A stretch of 49,023 nucleotides of DNA from Treponema sp. (GTDB taxonomy: Bacteria > Spirochaetota > Spirochaetia > Treponematales > Treponemataceae): contig JAEDIW010000015.1 in assembly GCA_016296655.1 (NCBI GenBank), positions 1 to 49,023 of the forward strand, given 5' to 3'. Shown here in pieces: positions 41,263 to 48,971 of this stretch. Below the pieces are notes generated by a model, which saw only the letters and a program-made list of their open reading frames with translations, was not told the DNA's origin and ran no database searches. The position numbers and the translations under genes are program-made. Position 1 is the stretch's first letter; the number at the start of each line of letters is the position of its first letter.

Positions 41263-42741
41263 TTATTTGTTGGACATGAAATTGCTGAAGTAAACTGACA
41301 TTACGTTGTTTTTAAGTTTAGGACTGCCAAATAATGCAGAACTTGCAGCTTCCTGATCAAAATCCTTTATTTCAGCAGGGAAAGTCTGAAGAGCAGTAGC
41401 TTCGTCCGTTCCCCCTGTTTTTTCTTCGTTGAGCTGAAGAACTACTACATTTTTTCCAAGAATAACAGGTTCTGAAAGTTCATTCTGTTTGAGAGAGAAT
41501 GCTGTTTTAAGGAAGTTTTCATCTGTTGCAGCTGAGGATAACTCTGGAATTTCGTCTACAGGAAATGTTCCTAAAACTGCAAGATTTCCGTAGTTCAGTG
41601 AGATTTCAGGAATGTCAATTTTTTCAACTTTGAAATCTTTGCAAGCGTTCTCAAAACTCTTCTGAAGGGCTGCTGCGGAAAAGTCTTTTGCAATAGCAGT
41701 GAAATAGTCTTCTATAAGTCCTCTTTCGTATGTGTTGATGTATGAGGCAACAGTAGATTTTACAGTTTCATCTGCAAAATCTGGAGAAACTGCATCGGAG
41801 TCTGCCTTAAAGATTGAGTAACCTGTGCTTGTCTTTACAATCTGGCTTGTTTCGCCGGATTTCAGATTGCATACAGCCTTGAACGAATCTTCATCAGCAA
41901 TGAGGTTTTTAATCTGATAGTTGTATGCATTGTTGATTTTGCCTTGTGCGTCAGTGTAGTTCTTTATTGAATATTCTGTAACTGCATCTGTAAAGACAAT
42001 TTCGTTTTTGTTAAGTCTGTCAAGAACTGTTTTTGCAGTAGATTCATCGTTTACGGTAATTACAGAAAAGTCATATTTTACAAAGAGGTCACTGTGTTCT
42101 TTTCCGTATGCCAGAACTTTTTCCTGCGGATAGTTGTCAGTTGAAAAAGCTACTGCTTTGAATGTGCGGACTGTGCTTCCCATTTTCTGAATGAAAGGGA
42201 TTTCTTTTGAAGATGATTTCAGTCCGTAAAGTGCATCTTTACCAACGGTTTCAGCAGAACCGAACATGTCATCAAAATAGCGCTGAGTTGTAAGATTTGA
42301 TTTAATCTGCCTGTTGAGCTCACGCTTTTCGTCATCGCTGACCTGTTTGAACAGCCTTGCAGAGTATTTTCCGGTTTCATCATAAAAATATGGCAGCATT
42401 GCACGGTTAACTGCAGATGGAACAGGTTTCCAGCCGGTTTCTTCAACTGCTTCTTCATAAGCCATTTTCATGGCAGTTGTGTTGAAAGCATAGTTGAAAA
42501 TATAAAAATATGAACTGTCCGTAATTTCCTGACCCTGCATTTTGAGCATTTCTGCATAGCTGGTTACTGCATTGGAAAAATCTGTTCCCTGTTCGTAGAG
42601 AATGGGTTTTCCGTTCCATGAGCCGAATGGAGGAAGCTTGTTCTGCTTTGCACCGCCAACCATAGCTGGAAGTACAACAAAAATGAAAGCAGCAAAAAGG
42701 AGTACGATTACTGAGCCAACCGTATAAAATTGTTTTTTCAT
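41263..42741 (-). CDS. SurA/PpiD-like periplasmic chaperone-isomerase
   Basis: The 492-residue protein starts MKKQFYTVGSVIVLLFAAF, with a membrane helix (about 7-30), then a helical SurA-type N domain (QEITDSSYFYIFNYAFNTTAMKMAYEEAVEETG), a parvulin-like (PpiC) domain (about 230-340, with LKSGETSQIVKTSTGYSIFKA) and a C-terminal helical part. It probably helps fold outer-membrane or periplasmic proteins. ATG 42741 has AAGGA seven bases upstream. A frame 103 residues longer runs through repeat DNA and is rejected. Confidence 0.82.
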   Translation of the reverse strand: MKKQFYTVGSVIVLLFAAFIFVVLPAMVGGAKQNKLPPFGSWNGKPILYEQGTDFSNAVTSYAEMLKMQGQEITDSSYFYIFNYAFNTTAMKMAYEEAVEETGWKPVPSAVNRAMLPYFYDETGKYSARLFKQVSDDEKRELNRQIKSNLTTQRYFDDMFGSAETVGKDALYGLKSSSKEIPFIQKMGSTVRTFKAVAFSTDNYPQEKVLAYGKEHSDLFVKYDFSVITVNDESTAKTVLDRLNKNEIVFTDAVTEYSIKNYTDAQGKINNAYNYQIKNLIADEDSFKAVCNLKSGETSQIVKTSTGYSIFKADSDAVSPDFADETVKSTVASYINTYERGLIEDYFTAIAKDFSAAALQKSFENACKDFKVEKIDIPEISLNYGNLAVLGTFPVDEIPELSSAATDENFLKTAFSLKQNELSEPVILGKNVVVLQLNEEKTGGTDEATALQTFPAEIKDFDQEAASSALFGSPKLKNNVMSVYFSNFMSNK

Positions 42742-42836
42742 AAAAAAATCCTTATGTACAAATAGACATTTTGAAAGTTCTGTAATTTTAACATACAGGA
42801 CTTTTTTTGTGAAGTACAAATTCCGCAGGTAAAGCA

Positions 42837-42854
42837 AACTTTTGGGACAGCCCC
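42837..42854 (+). mobile_element. Mini-element end fragment M6
   Basis: Only the right end remains (AACTTTTGGGACAGCCCC), directly joined to GC-rich island E. The rest of the element is absent, so this is a deletion remnant or a one-end fragment. Confidence 0.6.
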
Positions 42855-43005
42855 GTGAATCTTGGGTGCAGGACAGAAGAACTTTCAGATTGAACCGCCT
42901 GCGTGCTGGAGCAGTGCGAAGCAGCCACTGGAACGTAGCGCAGCGAAGTGAAGCGGCCGAGGGTAACCGAGCTGCGTAAGTACGCTCTGCAGAGCAGTCG
43001 CGACA
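42855..43005. repeat. GC-rich hairpin island E
   Basis: The reverse complement of 42903-42971 aligns with island C: a shared 16-mer (42956-42971 versus 11795-11810) and a second block of about 30 bases with GCTTCGC. In island E the two blocks are 15 bases apart; in C a mini-element lies between them. Inside are GCGAAGC (42916-42922) and CAGTG/CACTG stems. It separates the divergent SurA-like and beta-propeller genes. Confidence 0.78.
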
Positions 43006-43048
43006 ATATTTTGTTGACACTTGGGGGTAACTTTTATACGATTGGAGC

Positions 43049-44119
43049 ATGAAATTGAAATTTAATCCTCTGCTGGCTGGTGCGGCAGGTGTTTTTACAG
43101 TTCTGTATGTTTTTGTGGCTGTTTTGCCGTTGCCTCGTGAAATTCAGTTTGAGCCTGAATGGACGATTGATGCTTCTCAAACGCCTGAATTTTCAGAAAG
43201 TGAAAATTGTATTCCTTTTAAAACAGGTCAGCTTGCGGGATATTTTTCTGAAAATGGAAAAATTTTGAATGCCAGGTCTTTTGCGGTAAAGGCTGCTGTT
43301 TCTGAATTTTATTTTGCCCCTTATGGTCTTAGTGATGATTCTGTTGAAATTTTTTCACCGGATGGAAGTTTTGTCTGTCGTATAGATTCCAGCGGTTTTC
43401 CATTTATTGATGAGAATAGAATTTTTATGTTTTTGCCAGGTGGTTCTTCTTTTGCACGGTATTCATCGCAGGGTAAAAAACTTTGGGCTTATGAAGGTTT
43501 TGTTCCTGTAACTGCTTTTTCTTCTGCGGACTGCGGAACTGTTGCAGGTTTTGCAGACGGAAAGGTTCTTTTGTTTGATGAATCTGGAAATTTGAGTCAG
43601 GAATTTGTTCCTGGTGGAAGTAAGTATTCGGTTATTCTGGGGGCAGATTTGTCGCCAGACGGTAATTATCTGGCATGCATTTCAGGGCTTGAGAAGCAGC
43701 GGATTGTTCTTGCAAAAAGGGAAAAAGAGCATATTGTGATAACTTTTTACAAGTATATGGAAAAAGATCAGACCAGACAGGCGCTTGTAAAATTCAGCAG
43801 GGACGGAGATTGGCTTTATTATGCTTTTGCCGGAGGTCTTGGAATTGTAAACTGTGTCGACGGAAGATGTACTGAGTTGAAAATGGACGGTTGGGTTTCT
43901 TCGTTGATGGAAACTGATATTCCTGGAACTTTTTTTGTGCTTACAAGGGAAAAGTCAAGGGATAAGTTTGTGAATCGTGTTTATTTTGTTGAAAACTATA
44001 TGGGGCTTTCTGGCAGTTTTGATTTTACTTCCCGTTCTGCATTTATCTATGCAAAGGGTAGTGATTTGTTTGTCGGCAGGGATTCAAGGATTTCTAAAAT
44101 TAAACTTAGGATGAACTAG
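43049..44119 (+). CDS. Secreted or membrane-anchored beta-propeller protein
   Basis: The 356-residue protein has an N-terminal helix (MKLKFNPLLAGAAGVFTVLYVFVAVLPL) and then repeated short beta segments of WD40/PQQ-like type (SPDGSFVCRIDSSG, GADLSPDGNYLACISG, VKFSRDGDWLYYAFAGG). No catalytic motif is seen. It likely forms an extracytoplasmic propeller for protein binding. TTGACA (43014-43019) lies upstream with a short spacing to TATACG. GGAG is only two bases from the ATG, so it is a poor ribosome site. A degenerate LytM protein follows 29 bases after the stop, suggesting a joint envelope role. Confidence 0.7.
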   Translation: MKLKFNPLLAGAAGVFTVLYVFVAVLPLPREIQFEPEWTIDASQTPEFSESENCIPFKTGQLAGYFSENGKILNARSFAVKAAVSEFYFAPYGLSDDSVEIFSPDGSFVCRIDSSGFPFIDENRIFMFLPGGSSFARYSSQGKKLWAYEGFVPVTAFSSADCGTVAGFADGKVLLFDESGNLSQEFVPGGSKYSVILGADLSPDGNYLACISGLEKQRIVLAKREKEHIVITFYKYMEKDQTRQALVKFSRDGDWLYYAFAGGLGIVNCVDGRCTELKMDGWVSSLMETDIPGTFFVLTREKSRDKFVNRVYFVENYMGLSGSFDFTSRSAFIYAKGSDLFVGRDSRISKIKLRMN

Positions 44120-44148
44120 ATTTTTTTTTGCTGTTTTTGGGGGATTTT

Positions 44149-45045
44149 ATGAAAGAAAAGCTTGTTCGCAGGAAAGTAATGAAAATTTTAGCCTTGTCTG
44201 TGGGTTTGGGAGTTGCAGCGGCATTTTCTGCATTTTGTTTTGACTGGCCGCAGGATGCTGTAAGTTCAGATTCTTTTTATTCATATTTCGGGCAGCTTAG
44301 GGGAGGAAAAATCAGTTCTTCGCTTATTTTTTCGGACTGTTCGCCGGTAAAGGCTGCAGATGACGGAATGATTCTGGCTGTAATAGCTGAACATGATGAA
44401 GATATGGGGTGGTTTGAGTCTACATTAGGAAATGCCGTGATAATGGAACATTCTGACAGCGTGATGTCTGTTTATGCAAATCTTGATGGCGAAAATATGC
44501 AGGATTCTGTCTATGATTTTTCTGAAGTAAAAAAAGGCACGGTTTTTGCGCTTAGTGGAAATTCTGGATGGCAGCAGGGAACTTCATGTCTTGAATTTCA
44601 GGTAATTGACCTGCTTCAGAAATCTGCGGTAAATCCACGGCTTGTAATGCCTCATGAAGGCCGGGAACAGCCTTTGGAAGTTGGAAAAATAAGTGCTGTT
44701 TCTAAAAATGGAACTGTGTATCCTGTCTGGAATCAGATGGTTTTGCCATCTGGCCAGTATTATTTTTACAGAACCCGGCAGAAATCGGCAGTTCCGTATA
44801 AAACCAGTTTTTTTGTAAATGGTGCGCTTGTTGAGCGTATAATTTATGATCGCCTTAAACAGCATGAAATGAAGCTTTGTGTAGCTGGAAATAGTTTTTA
44901 TTCTTCTGAGCAGGTTTATCCTTCTGCTGATATGCAGCTTCTGTCAAAAGTTATGCTTTCTAGCGGAAAAAACATAATTACGGTTTCTTTGAATGATATT
45001 CTTGGCGCTGAAAAAACTTCTGAATTTGTTATATATGTAAAATAG
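44149..45045 (+). CDS. Degenerate LytM (M23-like) envelope protein
   Basis: The 298-residue product starts with a signal-like segment (MKILALSVGLGVAAAFSAFC within residues 11-30). Residues about 45-165 follow the M23/LytM fold: SPVKAADDGMILAVI, LGNAVIMEHSDSVMSVYANL, VKKGTVFALSGNSGW and SCLEFQV. The zinc-binding residues are lost: the first His is absent, YAHL is YANL, and the H-L-H motif is C-L-E. It is probably a non-enzymatic LytM factor of the EnvC/NlpD type that regulates a hydrolase. ATG 44149 (GGGGG upstream) or ATG 44179 (AGGAA upstream) could be the start. Confidence 0.78.
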   Translation: MKEKLVRRKVMKILALSVGLGVAAAFSAFCFDWPQDAVSSDSFYSYFGQLRGGKISSSLIFSDCSPVKAADDGMILAVIAEHDEDMGWFESTLGNAVIMEHSDSVMSVYANLDGENMQDSVYDFSEVKKGTVFALSGNSGWQQGTSCLEFQVIDLLQKSAVNPRLVMPHEGREQPLEVGKISAVSKNGTVYPVWNQMVLPSGQYYFYRTRQKSAVPYKTSFFVNGALVERIIYDRLKQHEMKLCVAGNSFYSSEQVYPSADMQLLSKVMLSSGKNIITVSLNDILGAEKTSEFVIYVK

Positions 45046-45088
45046 CAAGTAAAGCGGCAGGTTGTAAAAAAATCTTTTTGAGAATGTT

Positions 45089-45184
45089 CTAGGGAAGTGC
45101 TGATTAACACGTGAATCGATTACTCAGCACTTTCCGTCAAATTTTCCGTAAGTCATTGATTTACGGAAAATTAGCTGTATTCAG
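45089..45184. repeat. Two-hairpin intergenic repeat, copy 2
   Basis: This 96-base block is the partner of 35762-35854. Hairpin 1 is identical in its arms (AAGTGCTGA/TCAGCACTT). Hairpin 2 is longer, AATTTTCCGTAA/TTACGGAAAATT, with different bases from copy 1 yet still perfectly paired. It lies between the LytM-like gene and its terminator. Confidence 0.85.
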
Positions 45185-45194
45185 TTTTTTCTTG

Positions 45195-45244
45195 GGAATC
45201 GTCGGAAAACAGTTGAAAATGTTCAGCCGGTGATTCCTTTTTTT
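45195..45244 (+). terminator. Terminator after the LytM-like gene
   Basis: GGAATCGTCGG (45195) and CCGGTGATTCC (45227) pair with wobbles, followed by seven T residues. Confidence 0.8.
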
Positions 45245-45288
45245 GTTTTATGCGCAGAAACGGGCCGGCATAATGAGCGTTCAGGCAG

Positions 45289-46467
45289 CTATTTCCGGCT
45301 TGGTATTGCTTTTGAAATAAAGCCGCCTCCTGCAATTACTCCGTCTTTATAGATGACAACGGACTGACCTGGGGCTACAGCTCTCTGTGGCTGTGAAAAT
45401 GTGATTTTGTATGGAGTACCAGTAAAAATTTCATCCATCTGGCATGCGTATGGCTGGATTACAGCATTTACAGGCTTTGAAGCAAGGCGGATTTTTACAA
45501 GGGCTTCGAACGGTTCCTGCGGTGCAACGTCTGCCGGCCAGACAAAATCGTCGGCAATCAAGGCATCGCTGTCAAGGTCATTGTTGTCGGCCAGAATTAC
45601 AAGGTTCTTTTTTGCGTCGATTGAGTGGACATAAAGCGGACGGTTTGCAGAAACTCCAAGCCCTCGCCTCTGACCGATTGTATAATGTTCAATGCCTCTG
45701 TGGCGGCCGAGTACGTGTCCGTCAAGATCGATTATGTCGCCTGGAACGGAAGGTTTGTCAGAAAATATCAGATCAAAGTATTCTTCAGGGATGAAGTCCT
45801 GGCTTTCTTTTCTTTCTGCGGCCAGAAGATTTTTTTTGCGTGCAAGTTCAAAAACTTCTTTCTTTGTCATTCCAAAAAGCGGAAAACGAACTTTTTCCAA
45901 AACTTCAGATGGAATTCTGTAAAGAAAATATGCCTGGTCTTTTGTTGTGTCTGTTGCTGAACAAATCATTGCAGGACGTTTGTCTGTTCCCCAGAGTCCC
46001 TGCTCCGGGCGTACAATTCTTGCATAATGGCCTGTACAGAAATAGTCGTATTTTATGTTGATTTTTGAAATGCCTTCCAGAAGTGCTCCGAATTTTATGA
46101 AGCGGTTGCAGCGGATGCATGGGTTTGGTGTGCGGCCGCTGCGGTATTCGCTTTTGAAATAGTCCAAAACTTCTTTCTGGTAGGCATCTTTTACATCGAT
46201 TACGTGATATTCTATGTCATTTTCCTGACAGAATTTTCTACATTCTTCAATGTCTTCAACTTCGTCGGGACCGTAGCAGGAGCTGTGCAGTTCTTTTCCG
46301 GCTGCAAGTTCCGGCAGGTCTCCTTTCCAAAGTGCCATGGTAACGCCTATTACGTTACATCCTCTTTCTTTTAAAAGCAGGGCTGAAAGTGTTGAGTCAA
46401 CTCCGCCTGATAAACCTATTACAACTGTGTCGCCTTTTTTTGGCATGTCTAAAACTGTATAATTCAC
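45289..46467 (-). CDS. mnmA: tRNA 2-thiouridylase MnmA, variant without the second catalytic Cys
   Basis: MnmA adds sulfur to U34 of Lys, Glu and Gln tRNAs. The 392-residue protein has the PP-loop SGGVDS (20-25), the first catalytic motif TPNPCIRCN with Cys 117 and Cys 120, CTGHYAR, and HYTIGQRRGLG. The second motif, normally S-x-x-x-C-F-I, reads ESQDFIPEEY: the Cys and one neighbour are deleted. Extra cysteines lie at 64, 76, 80, 144 and 169. The start is GTG 46467, six bases after TATATT and without a ribosome site; ATG 46446 is the alternative. A tRNA-Gln substrate is encoded at 31259-31331. Confidence 0.9.
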   Translation of the reverse strand: MNYTVLDMPKKGDTVVIGLSGGVDSTLSALLLKERGCNVIGVTMALWKGDLPELAAGKELHSSCYGPDEVEDIEECRKFCQENDIEYHVIDVKDAYQKEVLDYFKSEYRSGRTPNPCIRCNRFIKFGALLEGISKINIKYDYFCTGHYARIVRPEQGLWGTDKRPAMICSATDTTKDQAYFLYRIPSEVLEKVRFPLFGMTKKEVFELARKKNLLAAERKESQDFIPEEYFDLIFSDKPSVPGDIIDLDGHVLGRHRGIEHYTIGQRRGLGVSANRPLYVHSIDAKKNLVILADNNDLDSDALIADDFVWPADVAPQEPFEALVKIRLASKPVNAVIQPYACQMDEIFTGTPYKITFSQPQRAVAPGQSVVIYKDGVIAGGGFISKAIPSRK

Positions 46468-46554
46468 ACTCAGAATATAAAGGAAAAATCTTTCTGTGAA
46501 AAGCCTGTCTTTTAAGTAGGTTTATAAATTTTTTATGGGTGGCAGAAAAAAGGA

Positions 46555-46680
46555 TACTGCAGGCAGATGCACCCAGCCCGGACTGGAGTGTCTTTAGTCC
46601 GAAGCGTCAGCTGAGGATGAGCTGCGCAAGACAGCGAAACGCGCAAGGCCGGTTGCCCCAGCAGTGCGCTGAATGTGGTG
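46555..46680. repeat. GC-rich intergenic island F
   Basis: A GC-rich block with many short inverted repeats (CAGCTGAGGATGAGCTG, GCGAAACGCGC). Its reverse complement shares loose similarity with the end of island C (CCGGGCT...GCATCTG). No protein or ribosome site is evident in 46468-46890. Confidence 0.55.
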
Positions 46681-46837
46681 AGAAAATAAAAAAATCGTTA
46701 TTTTGATAAAAAACGTAATACTTGACAAGAAACCGTAAACATTGCAAATTATTCATGAAAAAGATTTGATGTTCTGCGTTGTAAAAACTCATGAAATCTG
46801 AGGTAATGCCTTTTGTGAACGGCTTTTTCGTTTGCGT

Positions 46838-46855
46838 TCGGGCATGTTTCTTGCA
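46838..46855 (+). promoter_or_regulatory. Candidate sigma-54 promoter of the HTH-EIIA gene
   Basis: CGGGCATGTTTCTTGCA has GG and GC exactly ten bases apart and a perfect TTGCA, but GGGCAT replaces TGGCAC. The predicted start is near 46866, about 78 bases before the ATG. It is weaker than the hsp20 site. Confidence 0.5.
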
Positions 46856-46943
46856 AAAAGAAGATAAGTGGCACTTTAAAAGACTGTAGTTTTTGGAAAG
46901 TTGTCGGAATTTAAAATTTTTACTGAAAAATCAGGAGCTTTTT

Positions 46944-47591
46944 ATGGAAGATGATATCCTTACCATCGAAGAAGTTGCAAAATATCTGCGCGTTTCTGAA
47001 AGGACTGTTTATGATTGGGCTCAGAAAGGCGAGATTCCTGCCGGAAAAATAGGAACGGTATGGCGTTTTAAAAAATCTGAAATTGAAGGCTGGGTAAATG
47101 CTCATCTTTCTTCCAGCTCAAAATTTACATCTGCAAATTTTGCTGTACAGGTAAAGAATATTCTTTCTCCTGACCGCATTGTGTTTTTAAATCATTCGAC
47201 AAAGCGAGACAGTCTTGTTGAACTTGCAAATTCTTTGTGTACTGCTCCTCAGGTAAAGAATTCTGAGGAACTTGTTTCTGAAATATTGAAGCGTGAAGAG
47301 TTGATGTCTACTGCAATTGGCAGGGGAATTGCGATTCCTCATGTAAGGCTTTCGTCTGTTACGGATTTGGTTATGGCTATAGGAATTTGTAAAAATCCGA
47401 TTGATGATTTCCAGCCGCTTGATGATGTTCCTGTACGCCTGTTGTTTATGATTGCTGCTGCCTATAATCAGCATTCATATTATTTGCAGACTCTGTCGTT
47501 TTTCAGTTCAAAATTGAAAAGTCAGGAACTGCGCGATTCTTTGGTTGCTGCCAAAACTGCAGATGAAGTTTACGGGCTTTTAAACGCATAG
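46944..47591 (+). CDS. HTH-EIIA(Ntr) fusion protein (PtsN-like)
   Basis: The 215-residue protein joins an excisionase/MerR-type DNA-binding domain (about 4-53, LTIEEVAKYLRVSERTVYDWAQKGEIPAGKIG) to a PTS EIIA domain of the fructose/Ntr class (about 70-215). The phosphorylated His is present at 133 in GIAIPHVRL. In many bacteria PtsN controls nitrogen, potassium and sigma-54-linked functions; here DNA binding may be switched by phosphorylation. No other PTS gene is adjacent. CAGGAG lies upstream of the ATG. A longer frame from 46893 lacks support. Confidence 0.88.
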   Translation: MEDDILTIEEVAKYLRVSERTVYDWAQKGEIPAGKIGTVWRFKKSEIEGWVNAHLSSSSKFTSANFAVQVKNILSPDRIVFLNHSTKRDSLVELANSLCTAPQVKNSEELVSEILKREELMSTAIGRGIAIPHVRLSSVTDLVMAIGICKNPIDDFQPLDDVPVRLLFMIAAAYNQHSYYLQTLSFFSSKLKSQELRDSLVAAKTADEVYGLLNA

Positions 47592-47610
47592 CCTGATTTT
47601 TTTTCTGTTG

Positions 47611-47655
47611 TTGCAGAATTTTTGCTTTGCCGATGTTTTGTCAGGCATTCTGCAA
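47611..47655. terminator. Hairpin between convergent HTH-EIIA and transglutaminase genes
   Basis: TTGCAGAAT (47611) and ATTCTGCAA (47647) form a perfect 9-base stem with an inner GCC/GGC pair. T-runs are absent, so it may be a weak bidirectional terminator. Confidence 0.5.
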
Positions 47656-47664
47656 AGCTGTAAT

Positions 47665-48939
47665 TTATGGCAGTTCAATGTAAGTCCACTTGCTTGAGTC
47701 TGCCATGTCCTGATTGATTAAGCCAAGATTGAGGTTCTTTGCGGTTGTTTCTCCTAGAAGGAAGTCCGTTGAGTTTCCTTTCAGTCTGGCTCCCGAACCT
47801 TCTATGTCAAATCCTGCAATTGCATGGCTGTATTCTGTTGACAGAAAGAATGCGGAGTTTATGCCTGCCTGTTTTGCAAGTATGCACAGTAGCATTGATC
47901 TGCTGTCACAGTCGCTGCCTTTTGAAGTAATTGCAGAAATTAAATCTGTAAAATCTGTGGAAGACGGAGTTCTTTCATATTCAAAATTTTGAACCCAGTT
48001 TAAAAGCATCTGAATGTATTCGTGTTCAGGATTTTCTGCATTTTTTTTGATTGCTTCTGGAAAAAGCTGCCTGTACAAATCTTTTGCAACCTGATTAAGC
48101 CTTGAATAGCTGTCTTTGTAAATCATCCGATAGTACCGGCAAAAAGCCTGTTTTCCAAGGGGATGGGTTGCGTAGTTTAAAAGCAGGTTGTATTCCCTGT
48201 TTACCACAAAGTTTGCAGCTTCGCCAGCTTCTGCGTCGACCTCGGTTGTTATGTTTTTTCCGCCGGTTGTCAGTTGAATTTTTTTTCTGTATGTTTCCGG
48301 GTAGGCAAGGGTTGTGATTATTCCTGGCTGCATGAAACTTTTTCTGTCTGGCATAAAAGAGTCGATTGTTGAGGTTACTGCTGAATTGAGTGCATTCCAG
48401 TATTCCTGTGGGGTATAGCAAAGCAGAACTGCCGTAGAGTTATTTTTTGCAAGTGGAATGGCAGCTGCATACCCTGTGTTTTTTATGTTTCCAAGTGAGA
48501 ATGAAAGGCTGGCGACGGCACAATTTTTTTCATTCCAGATAACAGATGCTGTTTCTGCCGGGGATTTTATCTGGGTAAGGACTTTTTTTAGGATTGATTC
48601 TGTTGTTTTTTTTGAATTTTCTTCATTTTTTTCAATGGAAGAAAATGACTCATAAATTTTTACTGCAAATGAAAGTGGCAGAAAATCATGGGTAAAGAAG
48701 ATTGAAGTTTCGTCTTCCTCTAATTCTGTAAGTGTGTAGGCTTCCGGCAAATCCATGGAGTAGCCGTATTTTTCAGAATAAAAAATGTCAGCGTTGATTT
48801 TTTGAAACGAGATTAAAACTGACAGGAGAATAAGAAAGCGCAGATTAAGAGCGAAAGTTTTTCTGCTGAATGATTTTTTTTGCCGAAGCTGGAGATGTTT
48901 TGCAGAGTTTAAACCAAGATTTTTTATGCTGTCTTTCAT
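47665..48939 (-). CDS. Secreted transglutaminase-like (papain-fold) protein
   Basis: The 424-residue protein has an unusually long charged N-terminus, then a hydrophobic signal segment (about 31-47, NLRFLILLSVLISFQKINA). The first half is a beta-rich domain (about 50-200). The second half has the transglutaminase-like core: SKGSDCDSRSMLLCILAKQAGI with the candidate Cys, and EYSHAIAGFDI with the candidate His. The third residue (Asp) is probably the Asp of GFDI. A role in peptide cross-linking or cleavage in the envelope is inferred. CAGGAG precedes the ATG. Confidence 0.75.
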   Translation of the reverse strand: MKDSIKNLGLNSAKHLQLRQKKSFSRKTFALNLRFLILLSVLISFQKINADIFYSEKYGYSMDLPEAYTLTELEEDETSIFFTHDFLPLSFAVKIYESFSSIEKNEENSKKTTESILKKVLTQIKSPAETASVIWNEKNCAVASLSFSLGNIKNTGYAAAIPLAKNNSTAVLLCYTPQEYWNALNSAVTSTIDSFMPDRKSFMQPGIITTLAYPETYRKKIQLTTGGKNITTEVDAEAGEAANFVVNREYNLLLNYATHPLGKQAFCRYYRMIYKDSYSRLNQVAKDLYRQLFPEAIKKNAENPEHEYIQMLLNWVQNFEYERTPSSTDFTDLISAITSKGSDCDSRSMLLCILAKQAGINSAFFLSTEYSHAIAGFDIEGSGARLKGNSTDFLLGETTAKNLNLGLINQDMADSSKWTYIELP

Positions 48940-48971
48940 TTAAGGCTCCTGTTACCATTTTTTTTTTGCGG

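Noticed and set aside
42742..43050. 103-residue N-terminal extension of the SurA-like protein
   Set aside because: It passes through GC-rich repeat DNA and a mini-element end. ATG 42741 has a ribosome site followed directly by a membrane signal segment.
46866..46890. Second sigma-54 site at the TGGCAC near 46868
   Set aside because: TGGCAC is present, but no TTGC follows at the required spacing.
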